Positions 1 to 13,319 of a stretch of DNA of 64,000 nucleotides are shown in pieces. The translations under genes were made by a program, and so were the position numbers. The stretch is from Lottia gigantea (taxonomy: Eukaryota; Mollusca; Gastropoda; Lottiidae): contig NW_008709781.1 in the NCBI RefSeq assembly GCF_000327385.1, positions 869,282-933,281 on the forward strand. The letters are read 5' to 3'. Every line of letters begins with the position of its first letter. The stretch's first letter is position 1. The notes beneath the pieces were generated by a model. The model was given only the letters and a program-made list of their open reading frames with translations, was not told the origin of the DNA and searched no databases.

Positions 1-2100
1 TATTTGTAATCAGCAATATTTTTTTTTCTAAGAAAAAATAATGTTGATTGTATGATAAGTTTGTTTTTTGATGTTATTTATATATTGTTTGATAATGATG
101 TTTATAATATATTTTATCATAATAGATAATTAATACCTCAAAATAATAATCTATTAAATGTCATTTATAACCTTTTTTACCCTTGTGTACTGAGTAAGGT
201 TATATATTAATAATATTTAAAGATTGTGAAGAACTTGCTGGAGTAAGTTCTTGAATATCAATAATCAGAGGCTTAATAATGCAATTAATGCAATCAAATT
301 GTTGGACCTACATTTAATTCATTTCATTCTTACATGTTTCAACATATGTTTAAAAGTGATATAGAATCTTTAAGAATATGCACTGTAAATGGACCAATTT
401 CAAAGCATTTTTGAATGAAATAATATAAAAGATATGGGTATTTTTGTGGCATTTGATAAAAATCCTATTGAACAATATGTTTTCCAAGGGTCCATGGCTA
501 CATGCAGCCATTCTGCAAAATATTTACCATTGCACATTTCATGGCTTGTCTTCAATGGTAGAATCAAGAGAAAAATAGTAAGGAGACCTTGACATTTCAA
601 GTCATTTGCAGTCATTTTTTGCAGAGATTTTTTCCCACACCTATCATCTAGCACTACAAGCCAACCCTATCTTATTTACCTCCTCTTACAATACTCTTCA
701 GTCAAATACTATATCTTACTTAAGATCTTTTGAAAAAGTTAGATAATAAAATATTTGTAATATGAAACTTGTATTCAGGGCTTTAGAATAAAGAAAGTAA
801 ATACAGAACTACGGTGAAGGTCAAAGAAAGATTTGGTGCAATTTAATTTTCTTAAAAACAACATTAACTTTTTTTTGCAATGCATTCATATGGTTGGACT
901 ATGTATGTACTGTTTTCCATTAAAAGATTAAATCTTACAGAATGCTGCTTTTATTGAGACCTGAGTGATAGAACTGATTTTGTATCATCCTGGCGATCTG
1001 GGATGGGGTTCAGAACCATCACGGCACCTTAATATATAGATCAAATCAATCGGAATAATCATTAGAAACAGAGTTAAAAGAATATTCTGAAATAGAACCA
1101 TGGTTTATACCGGCCTATTCAAAAACTGAGATATTTTAACAATGAATATATTGAATGACTATTTTCCTACTGATGTTAGAGAAAGTTCAGAATTCTGATG
1201 ATGTTGTGTCATGACTAACATCTTTACAAATTAATTCTATAGATTTCTTATAATAATATTTGATTCATTCATTCTACACCTTTCATTATATTGTAACCTG
1301 TGATAATTAACTCACTAGAATATACTATGTACCACCCATCTTGTTGGATTGTTAAATTTATTAAAAACTATTTCTGGAAATTAAAAAATCTGATACCAAA
1401 TAAAAAGTGACAGAATGTAGTGAACAAGGAGAGTGTAAGATATAATTGGAATATCGTGCATTAATTTCTAGAAAGAGTCAATTACCAAAAAACAGCAAAT
1501 TATCAATAGATATGTTTGAAACATGAAGAACATTAGGAACATGACTTTAACTCAATCAATTTGGTCAATTTCAAATCTATAGAGCAATTATCTATTTAAG
1601 TAGGAAAACTCATGGTTTTCTTTAACAACACTAGTTTGACAATGACTGTTATGACTAAAAACAAGTAAGTTGCTGTTTTGCACCATTCAAAAACCATGTT
1701 ACCAGTTCTGGCTTCTCTTTCTGTTTTTAGTGGTAATTTGTCTAAACATTTTAATCATGAGATTAATAGTGAAATCTGAGTTCACTGTAATTATATTGAC
1801 CTATGATACAGTAGTTTGATAGTTGGATATTATTATTCATACCCTGTACTCTCTTAAATAGTTGGTAGTTATAGTACTATTAACAGGTTAGCACCAGATA
1901 GTCAGACATTATAGTAATATTATGTTGAACCCTCTCTGTCTCTCGTTAATATGCTAATTAGTCAGATATTTAAGGTCATAAAAATTGCGAGCTTGCAGAA
2001 TGGTCATGATATTTTTTTTAAATAGTATCAAAAGCGTGTTTTTCTGCTTGAGATACAGAATCAATTGATTGATCTTCAAAAGCAGTATGGTTTCAATTTT
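1..2100. other. AT-rich non-coding stretch, nothing recognised
   Basis: The sequence is strongly AT-rich with frequent stops in all frames, apart from one 84-codon minus-strand frame near 400-654 that shows no family motif. I see no splice-flanked exon, RNA gene or clear repeat. It may be intergenic or a 5' intron of the downstream protease gene. Confidence 0.5.
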
Positions 2101-2135
2101 GAGGTCTTCACTGAGAACAAACTCAATACACACTA

Positions 2136-2554
2136 ATAGTGCATTCAGACGACAAAAAAAAGACAGCTTAACTATCAACCGTTATTCGAGTCTGGTTTAC
2201 TGTTTTTTGGTGCACGTTCAGACGGATATAAAAGCCAGCTTTGTCATTTATCTCGGAAGTTCAGAGGTCATAATACCATTACGCCTTCGCATTATAACAT
2301 ATAGGTGATAATAGCAGGAATTTGTTAAAACGAATGTGCAGACATGACATATCCGGCTGATTGTTATCCAGTAGCGTTCAGACGGCAAAACTCAGCTGCC
2401 TTGATTCAAAGCCAGGTTTGAAGCCACCTTCGAAGTAGGTGCAAGTTAAGGCTGTTTAAAATTAACCGACCAGGTTCAGACGACTACAGAAAAAAAGACT
2501 CGAAGAACGGTTGATAATTAAGCTGCCTCAACTATTGTGTTCTGAATGCACTAT
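2136..2554. mobile_element. Fold-back, MITE-like non-autonomous DNA element
   Basis: The two ends form an imperfect inverted repeat of about 58 bp: left arm 2136-2193, right arm 2496-2554, roughly 80% matching by eye. Both arms share ATAGTGCATTCAGA at the outer end and ATCAACCGTT plus TTCGAGTCT at the inner end. The motif TTCAGACG recurs inside in direct orientation near 2145, 2217, 2377 and 2475, so the element looks built from several copies of one short block. It is about 420 bp long and has no transposase. Weak similarity continues outward (AGGTC and CACTGAG on each side), so the true ends may lie nearer 2102 and 2576. I could not identify a target-site duplication. The superfamily is unknown. 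Confidence 0.65.
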
Positions 2555-2576
2555 GAAACTCCTCAGTGACCTGGTT

Positions 2577-5500
2577 GATGAGAGCACAGTTGATGCCCTT
2601 GACACTAAAAAAGACATTTGTACCCAGCCTTCTTATCTGACACCTCACAGTTTAGTCTTTTCACAACTCATGTTATTGAATGAACTGTACCAATTAGACC
2701 CATTTTAAAATTACAGGGTTTCATATTTATCAGTATTTGTATCATCTTCCCTGTCTGTTGATGAAAAAAAAAAACTTTTTTGATTCAACTTGAATTCAAT
2801 TCATACATTTCATTCAACCGTTAATTCAATTCAGTCTTATGTTCAATGCAAATTTCTTTAAAATGAATGAAACTAAGTAAGTGGTGTAAACAACATATAT
2901 AAGAAGTAGAAATATTAAAATACTTTTAAAAATAGTGTTATGATTTAAAGTTTAATGATGCTTGAAATTCAAAGTAAAAACATATTATTATATAAACTAA
3001 ACTAAGTAAAGAAGTTTGCTGGTAGTATAAATTGCACTGTTGTTAATTAATTAAAATTTTATGCCTCAATATTATTAATGTTATTGAAAAAATTACAGTG
3101 TTATTTTAGTAAAATAAAATGTTCTACTGAAACATTTCTAAATTGATAAGATTTTTATTGCAGATTTTCATGTGCCCAATTCCATTTGAAAATTATTAGG
3201 ATATAAAGATTGACTGCAAAATAGTTGAAAGAATTTCTACCTCATTCTACCTTATGGGGCTTAAATGTATTTTTCTTTCCATTGACTGGTTAACAACAAT
3301 ACAAGGTGCATATGAACCTGTTTAAGAGTTAAATAAGAATTTAGAGAAGATCTGATAATTGACAGTGTTGTTTACTGATATATATCTTATGAATGAAAGG
3401 ATCAGAATAATATGTAGGTTGAAAGATCTGTGTGGTAGAGGGTTATGAATATAGTGTCAATATTGGTTTTACTTTCACTTTATAATGAAATATATCTACC
3501 CTTTATCATAACAATCAAACCTCCTTCTTATTATCAAATACAGCCAGCTTTCATTTCATATACCAACTTTTCAACTTATTAAACTTACTCCTTCACATTC
3601 TCATGTGTCTGGAATCCAGTTGGCAAGTACTTGTAAGAATGGTGCCAAGAAGTTGTTTGAACAATAAACCTGATGTCACTGTTGACAATTGGTTCTTGCA
3701 GATTATGTACCATGAATCTTTTATATGTTCATTAATCTGCAACAGCTTATTCTAGTGTTCCTGATGGTTAAAACCAATTGAGGAAAATGAAAAATATGTG
3801 GTTAAAACCCCTTCCTTTCATTATATTTTATCACAAGATCTTTTCAAGTGTACATTATGATCAACAAGAAGGCAATGGTAGATTTTGTTCTATTGGAATA
3901 AAAGATTAAAGGGATTGTAAAGAGGTATTGAAAGAGTTGTTACAATCACTGCTATCAACAAGGACATAATAACCATGAGGGAAAGTAAAAATAGGATTTT
4001 TTCAGACTTTCTAAAAATACTATATATTAAAGGGCTTCACTATATATACTTCCTTGGCTGAATACCAAGAAAAATCTCAAGGAATTTGTTCATGCTTATG
4101 TAAGAATTAATTTTAAAAATGCTGAAAATTATGATAGTATAATAAATGGTTTATTTAGTAATGGTAATTATAAACTATGTATATATGTATTATGTTTGAG
4201 AAGGGGATTATGTCTGTAAATGTGTTTTATCAGATTATCCTAGATACATACATATCTCTCACCATTCTTATAACATACCATATCTTATATCAGAAACGCT
4301 CTTGAAAGATAAATCTATAGTTCTACTGTGTCAAGGTTACATTGATCCTTGAATTGATTTTGAAATTTGAAAAGATTTGTAAAAGTTTTATCAGCTGCTA
4401 TGACCTGGAGAAATGATATGCCAAAAGATTCTTGAAGTTTTAACCTTCATTTACAAAGTTCATTTACAAAGGAAATCAAAATGGATCATTTCTTGACAGT
4501 TCTGGCAAAACTATCCCTTGTTGAAAGTTAAAATAGGACGAACTCCTTTTCTAAAGGCAGTCAACTTGATAGTCTCAATATGTTTTTGGTGAAACGAAAT
4601 TAAAATCAAATAGATTTTCACCTCACTGCACTTCTAGTATATGAAATTTAAATAAGTGAAATATTTTGGGTATATTATGAAATTATATTAAAAAGATCAT
4701 TAAGCATTAATTATATTTAAGATGTGGATGGGTAAGATAAGATCTTTAAAATTTAAAACTAGTCTTTCATTCATATCAGGTCAAGCAAATACACAAGAAT
4801 TTGAATGTTTGTGATATCAGATGTATAGGTGTTTAAAATGTTTAAATATTAAAATAATTAATATATCACAGTGATGTCTGTATTAACTAAACATACGTGA
4901 AATGGGTTTTTTTTTTATAATTTTTTTTTAACTATGTTGAAATGACTTAAGAATCCTGTTCTTTTTGTTTATTAAAATTTTTGAATTGTTCAAGGCCAGG
5001 GTGACGATATTGTTGGTTGTAGTGATAAATTTCTCAGGTTGCATTCAGCTTTCTTTTGTCTAATCATAAGCAACATAGGATTTTCAAATCCATTCTTTGT
5101 GCCTAATATGCAGGTCTGAAGCAATTGTTTTGAGTCTATATCACCTTAGCTGATGGCTTGAAAAGTTTCCAACAATTTCGTTGACCCAATGTCTCAAAGA
5201 TAACAGTGGTTTGTCAAAAGCTACAATTGGTAAACTGGAACCACTGCGACACAAAATCTATTTTGTTACCTTTGACAGGCATTTCTTTCTTTAGTAAGAT
5301 CTGCAATGTTATGGTAATTTCAAAGAATTTTCCTTCATATATAATGCCTAGTTCAGATGGAAATTTCCTACCATAGGTCAAACAGTGTAAGTTTGAGTGA
5401 CCTGTATGTGATTTGTTAAGACCGTATATTTAGCTATACCGGTCAACATTGCTCTAATATTACATCAAACATCTATCAATTGTAAAGATATATCTTTATG

Positions 5501-8500
5501 ACTATAGTTTGATAGTTTTAGCCTGTAGGTTAGAGGTTAGGTGTAGAGATAGACTGTTCTGACCAGACAATGTCATTCAATGTCATCAACACTTGACATG
5601 ACAGTGTCAGATTGGCTGATTTGAAAAAAGGACTATCCAACTGTAGCATTGTTTAAAAACATCTATCTCAATCTTCTGGTTGACTATCTCTTCAATTCCA
5701 CATATAGACATATTTTATTACCAGCTACATATAACTTACCACTAAATTCAAAATCAAAGACCATAGTTCCAAATGTATGTAGATAAATATGCTTTAGTTT
5801 AAAAAAACTATATCTTAAAAACTTGATACTTTGGGATCCTGAAGGTGCCATAGAGTGGCAACTTCTCTTCTGAAAAGATGAGGGTGTGTTATCAGCTAAC
5901 AGATGATAGTGATGGAGTTGTGGATTGGGCTGAAAGGTCCATTGGGCTAGTAGCTAGATCTGTATTATCAACCAACAGAGTTATTGGCTTATAGATTCAT
6001 TTGTTGGATGTTCATTAGTAGTGATGATCTGTTCATTATTATCTGCATGGTGCTAACCACATAACTTTCTTTCTTTCACTTCCTTATTAAAGTAGTTTAT
6101 AAATGCCTCCAGTAATGAATTCAACATATTTTAGCCTGGAGGTGAACACAGAACAAAAATATATATATATTTATCCAGAAATAGTAAACATTTTTAACAC
6201 TCTTCTAAATCTAAGAGTACTTGACAGGTTTTGTGAAATCATCCTAGAGTTGTTCATATTTTGAAGAAAAAGCCAAGTGCAGAAATCAGTTTTGACAAAA
6301 TAATGAATAAATTTTGACAGAATACCAGGACATTTAACACTATAATTATTATTCACAGATTGTACAACAGTTTTTTTTAACTTGAGTTGTATTTTTATGA
6401 CTGAAGATGAAATCTGAAGTGTACCAGGCTTCAAGTCAGAGCGAAATTTAAATGCAAATATAAGCTTTCAATGTCCAAAAAATCATACATAGACCTGAAA
6501 ACCTGGATAATCTTGATCATCTTCCACATCTTAACTTTAATATATTTACTCAGTACACATGTGCCAAGATAATTTATTTGCATTTCAAAAAATAAAAGAT
6601 TTATAATTGAAGGATAAAGGAAGTCTATATAATTCTACATTTTTTGATTTACCTTGGAATATGTTATTTTAATAGTTCATGAATATTCAATTAGTTAGAA
6701 ACATATTATATTATTTCAAGGTAACTTGTATATATAAAGAAATAGCTTTCGGATAATTTTGGAAAATTTATGGAAATTAAAGAAGAAAAAGAAATATTGA
6801 AAAAGCAAAATTTACTGTCCGTATATCGTTTAATTTTAACATGTAAATTGTCACACTTGCAATACATTTTCATTATTTGAATGTTTATGAAATGTTGAGA
6901 GAAACTCCAGTTCCTTAGATGATCAAAGTCATCATTTTCAGCAAAAAAATTTATATTTGATGCTTCTTCCCAATCATATTGAATATCAAGCAAATATCAA
7001 GTTGTTCTGGTTCAAAATCTTAAGGTCCTATTAGTAATAAATTTAAGGTTTGATTATAAACAACTTATTCAGCGTAAATAAAATTGTCACAATGTATACC
7101 AGGTGAATATATATTAATAGACATATTCATAGTTATTTATATGAGGTTTTTAACCTTTCTAAAGGGAAATATAGTGTCTGACAAGGGACTTAAAATATCA
7201 TCTCCATATTTGACTTTGATTCTGTGAACAAGATATATTTTTCAAACTTTCAAATAATTATTGCATAAGTTCTGCATGAATCTTGCACATGGATTAAACT
7301 GAAGAATGCTGCCTCCTGTTGTTTTATTCAGCACTTTATTGGGCTAATGAATTCACTAGGGTGGTAGTTACCTAGTATTTTCTTTTCCATTTACATTTAA
7401 ATCACTTTATAAATGGTTTGTTGGTAACAGTAGATGCCTTGCCCTAACTTATTTAAGTAATTAATTCAAAAACTAGAAACCAGAGAGGAAAAGTAAAAAT
7501 GCTGTCACAATCAAAGTTTCTGCTCTATTTGTTGAGGTTTAATAAAAATTGATGAAATAGTTGATAAGTTTCTTTATGACTTTGACCTGAGTACAGGAGG
7601 TTTAATGTAAGAACTTTAAGATAACCTGATAAATAGAGGCTATTCAACCCATCTTCTTATCACATGGACATTATAGATGTCAACAACAAGACAGGACATG
7701 AGTACACTTCTTGAACATCTAACGCCATTCTGTTAGGCAGAATCTCTTTTAGAGAAACCACATTTATTGTTTTTATGGTATAATTTAATGATAATACAAT
7801 CAAAAACTATGATATTTAGTTTGATCACTTATTCAAGCGCCATACTGTTTTGTTTCCATGCTTCAGGACAGCTTTATGAGAAGACAGTTTATGTAAGAGA
7901 TTACCACTTCAATGAAATGTTGATCAGTCACAAAAAATCGAAAAAAGTGAGATATCTGGTAAACGAGGTTATGACCATTTAAAGATGCTACAGCCATAAA
8001 CATATTTTAGCAATGACAGCAATTTTCATTGAATTTCATTGCTGTACTTGATGATAATATTTTAATTTGGTTCTTTATAGAATACAGATTAACATATTTC
8101 AGCTGAATACTTGCTCACCATCCCTTATTTAAGGCTTAAAGGTTCAATATACTTAAAATAAGGTCAGATCATTGAGATGGATAAATGTAATGACTATCAA
8201 TAGGTGACCCCAAATACCAACTCAAGTATAGAAATCAGTTCCATTTATCACTAGTTAAAAACACTCTCTGACGTCAATTCAAATTGCTCAATTCAGTGGA
8301 TTTTTTTAAGCAGTATTGAAAAGATTCACGTCAATAAAAAATGCTTTTGTACACTTCTGACTCGTTGATTTCGGTCAAAATATGTAGTTGAACATCAGAT
8401 CTGACCTTGTACATCTACACCCACTCATATTTCTTCATTAGGATTATTTCTTATGACATACAGGGACGACATGCTTCAAGTTTTGTCATTTAATAGAACC

Positions 8501-11250
8501 CACTTCTTTATCTCAATGTGAAATTTGTTGCCTTCCTTGTGGAAGCCTTTGACCCTGCAGATTTCTACAATTAGCTGATATCATTTGATATAAAGCATCT
8601 GATATATATAAGAGTGATTTGTCATTGGACATTGAATAACATTAAATGGCTAACCTATTCTCGATGCTCTATATTGATTTGCCAACATTTGAGCTACCCT
8701 GCCGGTCAGGTCCTGAAAATAAAGCCCAATCGGCAGCCCTGGTTATAAATAATATATTATAAGTAACTTTTTTTAAATGGGTTGTAACCTTATTATTGTA
8801 CGGACTAAGTATATGTATTTGTTACATTAGATAAGAAGGAACATGAATATATGCAAATGTCAGATTAGCATATTATTCAATATTGATAATATAAGTAGGT
8901 TAATCCTGTTTATATATATAGATATTTATCTATTTATAGACTAACATTGGTCATTCAATATCTCTACATTGCTCACAGAAGCTTTATTAACATATATACA
9001 GATTAACTAAGAATAGAAAAAATTTGTTTTTGCAATAAAACAAAGGTTGGGTGCAAATTTGATAGAGTATTCTTTTTGATTTGATAAATTGAGATTGTTT
9101 TTAGATTAAATGAAAACAACCGATTAGGATTAGTTACGTGGTTTTTACTGACATGTTTGAAACTGAGAAGTTTCTGCTGCTGCTTCTTTGACAGACTGGT
9201 ATTGATCGGAAACTTTGAGGTATATAAATGTAGATTTATGGAACCTGAAACATGTCATTCAAATGAAAAGAATATGATTATCTCTTTATTCTATTATTAT
9301 ATTTTTTTTAATTTTGGACATTGTTATCAAACTATGCTGGTTGTTTCCTTTCTTTTAATTGTGTTTTGATATTTAAATGAATTTTACTGTTATGAAACAT
9401 GTGATAAATAGGTATATAAATACAGTTGATTGTATAACTTGTTCCAGTCTAATATTTTCTTTAGGTCAGGGTATAGTTACATGTATAGATTACTAAAACT
9501 CTGAAACCTGAAACATGCTGTAATGGTTTAATGCTATTAATCCCTGTATTATACTTTTTGAATTTTAAATCACACTGGGTCACCTGAACCTATATACATA
9601 CATATTTATACTATATACCTTTATAATTATTCTTGGCACAAAATACATGAATGTTTTAGATGGTTATGCAACAGTAAACTTTGTTGATGGCAAGATAGTA
9701 GGAAATCGCGAATCCATTAATCCATTTAAATTTGTGTAGGTTTTAACTCTAAACTGCAATGATTAATGTGGCTGTTAATGGAGTAGGCATATATCACCCA
9801 ATAACGCTCTGCAACTGGGTTTTTCAACTCAGCATTCTTTTCAGAAAGTCAATATCTAATGATATTATTTTGTACTTTGGTACTGTTTACAATCTTATTA
9901 AATGCCTACATTTATGACTAAGAATTGTTTGATTTTTTTTATAGTGAATGACCTTCAAACTAAATGAGCTAAGATAGATTAGTAGAACAAAAAGGAAACT
10001 AATTAATTAGTTGGATACAGATAACAGTCTGACCTTTTCTTGCCACAGTTTTTCAGCCTTTGATTTGTAAGAAAACTTTATAAGAAATGAAGACGAAGCA
10101 ATAACATCTTCTATTATAACAGATAAGCTTATAAATTACTTTAAAATTAGATATTGAACATCATTAGATTAACAAACAAACAAAAACATAACTTATAGAC
10201 AATTGCTTAGTAAACTTATGCTAACTCTTTTAGACACCTGATAACACTTTTCATTATGAGATATTTTCTCATTTATGATTGATTGTACCAATGTATAATG
10301 CCAAACTCTCATTCTGGATTTTTTTTTCTTTACAAATTTACATTTAAGATTTACAAATTAAGATCTTTTGACAACCACACTGATGGATATCAAGATTGAA
10401 AAACAAGATTACCATGGCTAGAAGGATTGTCCATTGTCTGTGTCTGAACATAATTCTGTCAGGGGTTTAAATGATAAAACAGTAAAATAAGTTATGATGA
10501 CAGTACCAGTATATAAAATATGAATTATGCTTCTTGGGTTCATTTTATATGTGTCATTTTAATGTAACTATTTTACCACAAATTGTTGGTATAACATGGT
10601 TTTTCCTATTAAAACAGTGTTTAAATTTTTAATTTTTTTGGCTTTGTGTACACCTCAGATATTATTTTATAACTAACGTAAGAAATAACCTTGCTGTGGT
10701 TATATCGTGTGTGGTTATTACCACAAGTTTCTCATGAATAGCTGGTTTCAGAATGTTGAACAGAATGCCTTCATTTTTTGTCAGGCTTTAACAATTCTTC
10801 TTTGGATGAAATGTTTCTTTGAGGTTTATCTAGCCTTTTTGGCTTCCATTTAACTTTTAAAATTCTATTTTATGACATCACTTTTCCCAAAGGTGAATGT
10901 CTGTTTGTTGTCCATTGTTCCATTATATATATTACTAATGAATTTGAAATAATCTTGTAATAATTTAAAAGTAATGTCTTTTCTTCTAGTGAGCTAATAT
11001 TAATTAACTATCAATAATCTTTTGTAAGAAATATAAGGTTTATATTGACTTTATTGTTTATGTCACACAGTCATAGTATATATACAACTTTAACATTATT
11101 TTGACAAAATGCTACTATCATATAGCTAAAATTAGGAAAATGGATCTTAAATTCTCAAGTTAGAGGACACAGAAGTTGCAGTTGTCTAGAAGACAGGTTA
11201 AAGTTGTTTTGTTTTTGGTGTTATTAGACAATAAATTATCCAAGCAGTCC
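2577..11250. other. AT-rich non-coding stretch, no gene seen
   Basis: About 8.7 kb with only short open frames of no recognisable family, all within what chance gives at this base composition. Short simple AT runs occur (for example near 8,920 and 6,160). A small GC-rich island at 8,695-8,740, containing a CCGG..CGGC inverted pair, may be a repeat remnant. If the protease mRNA begins with a distant 5' UTR exon, part of this stretch is its first intron. Confidence 0.5.
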
Positions 11251-11318
11251 GATTTCAATATCTTAGTGATTTCAGTATCTTGGTGATTTCAGCATCTTAG
11301 TGATTTCAGTATCTTAGT
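11251..11318. repeat. 17-bp tandem repeat, four copies
   Basis: Four consecutive 17-bp units of the form GATTTCAGTATCTTAGT, each differing from the consensus by no more than one or two bases. There are no indels and the array ends cleanly. It is a minisatellite-like array in non-coding DNA about 1.1 kb before the first coding exon of the protease gene. Confidence 0.85.
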
Positions 11319-12371
11319 GAAGACTTTGATGTTAATTTATCATGGTTATCCATTAGTTAAATTTTAAATTCAAACAGGGAATTGCAAGCTTATGCCATGA
11401 CATACATTATACTACATAAAAATAAAAACATCGAAATAATAAATGTAAGTTAAAGAGGAATTAAATGTCAACTATGTAACAAGTTGTAATCTTAAAGACA
11501 ACCTGCTGGTGTCTGATGTTATAATGAAATATATTTATTATTTCCTGGTTTACTCAATATGTACTTAAACTATACATATTATCAATAGGTGAAACTTGAC
11601 GGATATCTGGTATTATATACACACCCTAATAATTGACATAGTTTAAATTACTGTATTCAAGGTCTTATTGATAATAATATTGAACCAGTTTTGATTAATT
11701 AGGTCAATATTCATATGAATTAAAAGACCACAATATTGTCTTTCATATATATCACTATGATAAACATTGATTACCTTCTTTCTTTATGAAATGAAATATT
11801 AATCTGCATGTAATATTTTTACATCAGTAAGAACTTTATTCTAGGCTTTCCATCAAAACAGTTTATCTGTTCATTATTCCATCATATCTTAACCTTATCT
11901 CTAAAGATCAAACCATATTTTGTATTTTCACCTCATTTAGTCAAGTCTTCTTCAAAAAGTGCCAACCTGTGTTTATTTCTAAGTTTTAGAAAACTGTATT
12001 AAAATTGGAAATGGGTTTATTCAATTCAAATAAGTTTTGGTCAGAACTTTATATAAAAATATAACAAACGATATCAGTTCTTGTCAAATTAATAACTGGG
12101 GTCCACTGTTTTTCAAATCTTATAACTTATGATAAGTTCAAAATACTAGTATGAAATATATTTAATTCTGGACCCACGTAAAATGCAGACTTTTTAATTA
12201 GACAAAAACTAAACATTCAACAAAATTCCAAGAAACAGTGGTAGCTGGTAAAGAGTAAAATCTATATATTCAATGATTATATTTTGAAATAAGTTTACTC
12301 TTTCACATTTCTCTGTGCGTAAGCTTATTTAATTTGTATAATATTAATACTTTCCCTTTTTATCATTTCAG
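11319..12371 (+). other. Non-coding DNA upstream of first coding exon, probably 5' UTR intron
   Basis: No open frame of interest. It ends in a pyrimidine-rich tract and TTTCAG at 12,366-12,371, a good splice acceptor 15 bases before the ATG of the protease gene. That points to a non-coding first exon somewhere upstream, which I could not locate. Confidence 0.5.
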
Positions 12372-12386
12372 CATGAATACGACGAT

Positions 12387-13319
12387 ATGGATAGCATATT
12401 GGAAGGAATTCTTAAATCGGATCATCCTGAAGGTGCTAAGAGAACACTTTTCAAGAAAATAGTGGAGAAAGGGGCACAACCCCATGCATCAAATATGACA
12501 CTACCAGTTTTAAATCTGACATCAAAATGGTTTTTGGATGGTGAAAATGATTTAAAAATCAGTGCAGGATGGGAAATATTTGTGTCCTGGGCAAAACATA
12601 ACCAACCTTGTGTGGATTCATTCTTTTCTAGAGATTACTTAGTGTCATTATTAACAACTAAATATAAAAATGAAGCTAATCCCCCCCTAGTAATCCATCA
12701 GTGTATGCGAATAGTGCCAAACAAATCACGAACAAATTCGCAAAAAATCATCGAAGCGTCAGCCATTAAATTTATACAGGAACATATAGACACTGTTTGT
12801 CTCAGAAACTTTGTGATATTTTTAGAGGAATATAAAGACTGTGTGCCGAAAGGAAAATACAGGCTGAAATTCTGTGAAAGTTTAATTGAAGGTTTGAGTA
12901 AAGGGAAGACACCAGAGAATCAAAATGAAGTTATGCAATTTGTGAAAGACGTAGCACGTATCGTTCAGTTTATACATCATTTGTGGCAATCAGGAGATGC
13001 CAGTTTGGTGTTAGATTGTTTGAAGAATGTGTTTTATATATTGTGTGATGTGACATCATCTGAAGAGCCATCAGATTGTTTGGGATCGTTGTTAACATGT
13101 GTTCCTAATGACGTCTGCAATGATGTAATAAAACAAGCTGTTAAAACTGATATGGTTGATAATGATGCTATGACTTTAGCCTTACAGAGAATGGTCAACT
13201 GGTTAAACTGGCCGGCATGTATTAATATAGATCAAATTGTTATAATGTTTTTAAAGGAATTAGCCACCCATAAGAAATATACTGTATTAATCTCAGTAAC
13301 AGAGAGCAAGATTGAAAGT
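12387..13319 (+). CDS. USP38: USP38 coding exon 1 (residues 1-311)
   Basis: The exon opens at 12,372 after TTTCAG, with 15 bases of 5' UTR before the ATG. The upstream ATG at 12,373 is in another frame and soon hits a stop. It encodes the N-terminal helical region and ends in phase 0 at the donor AGT|GTAAGT. Intron read-through would add only five residues before a stop. The motifs FVPKGK-like CVPKGKYRLKFC and MVNWLNWP match USP38 text. Confidence 0.93.
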
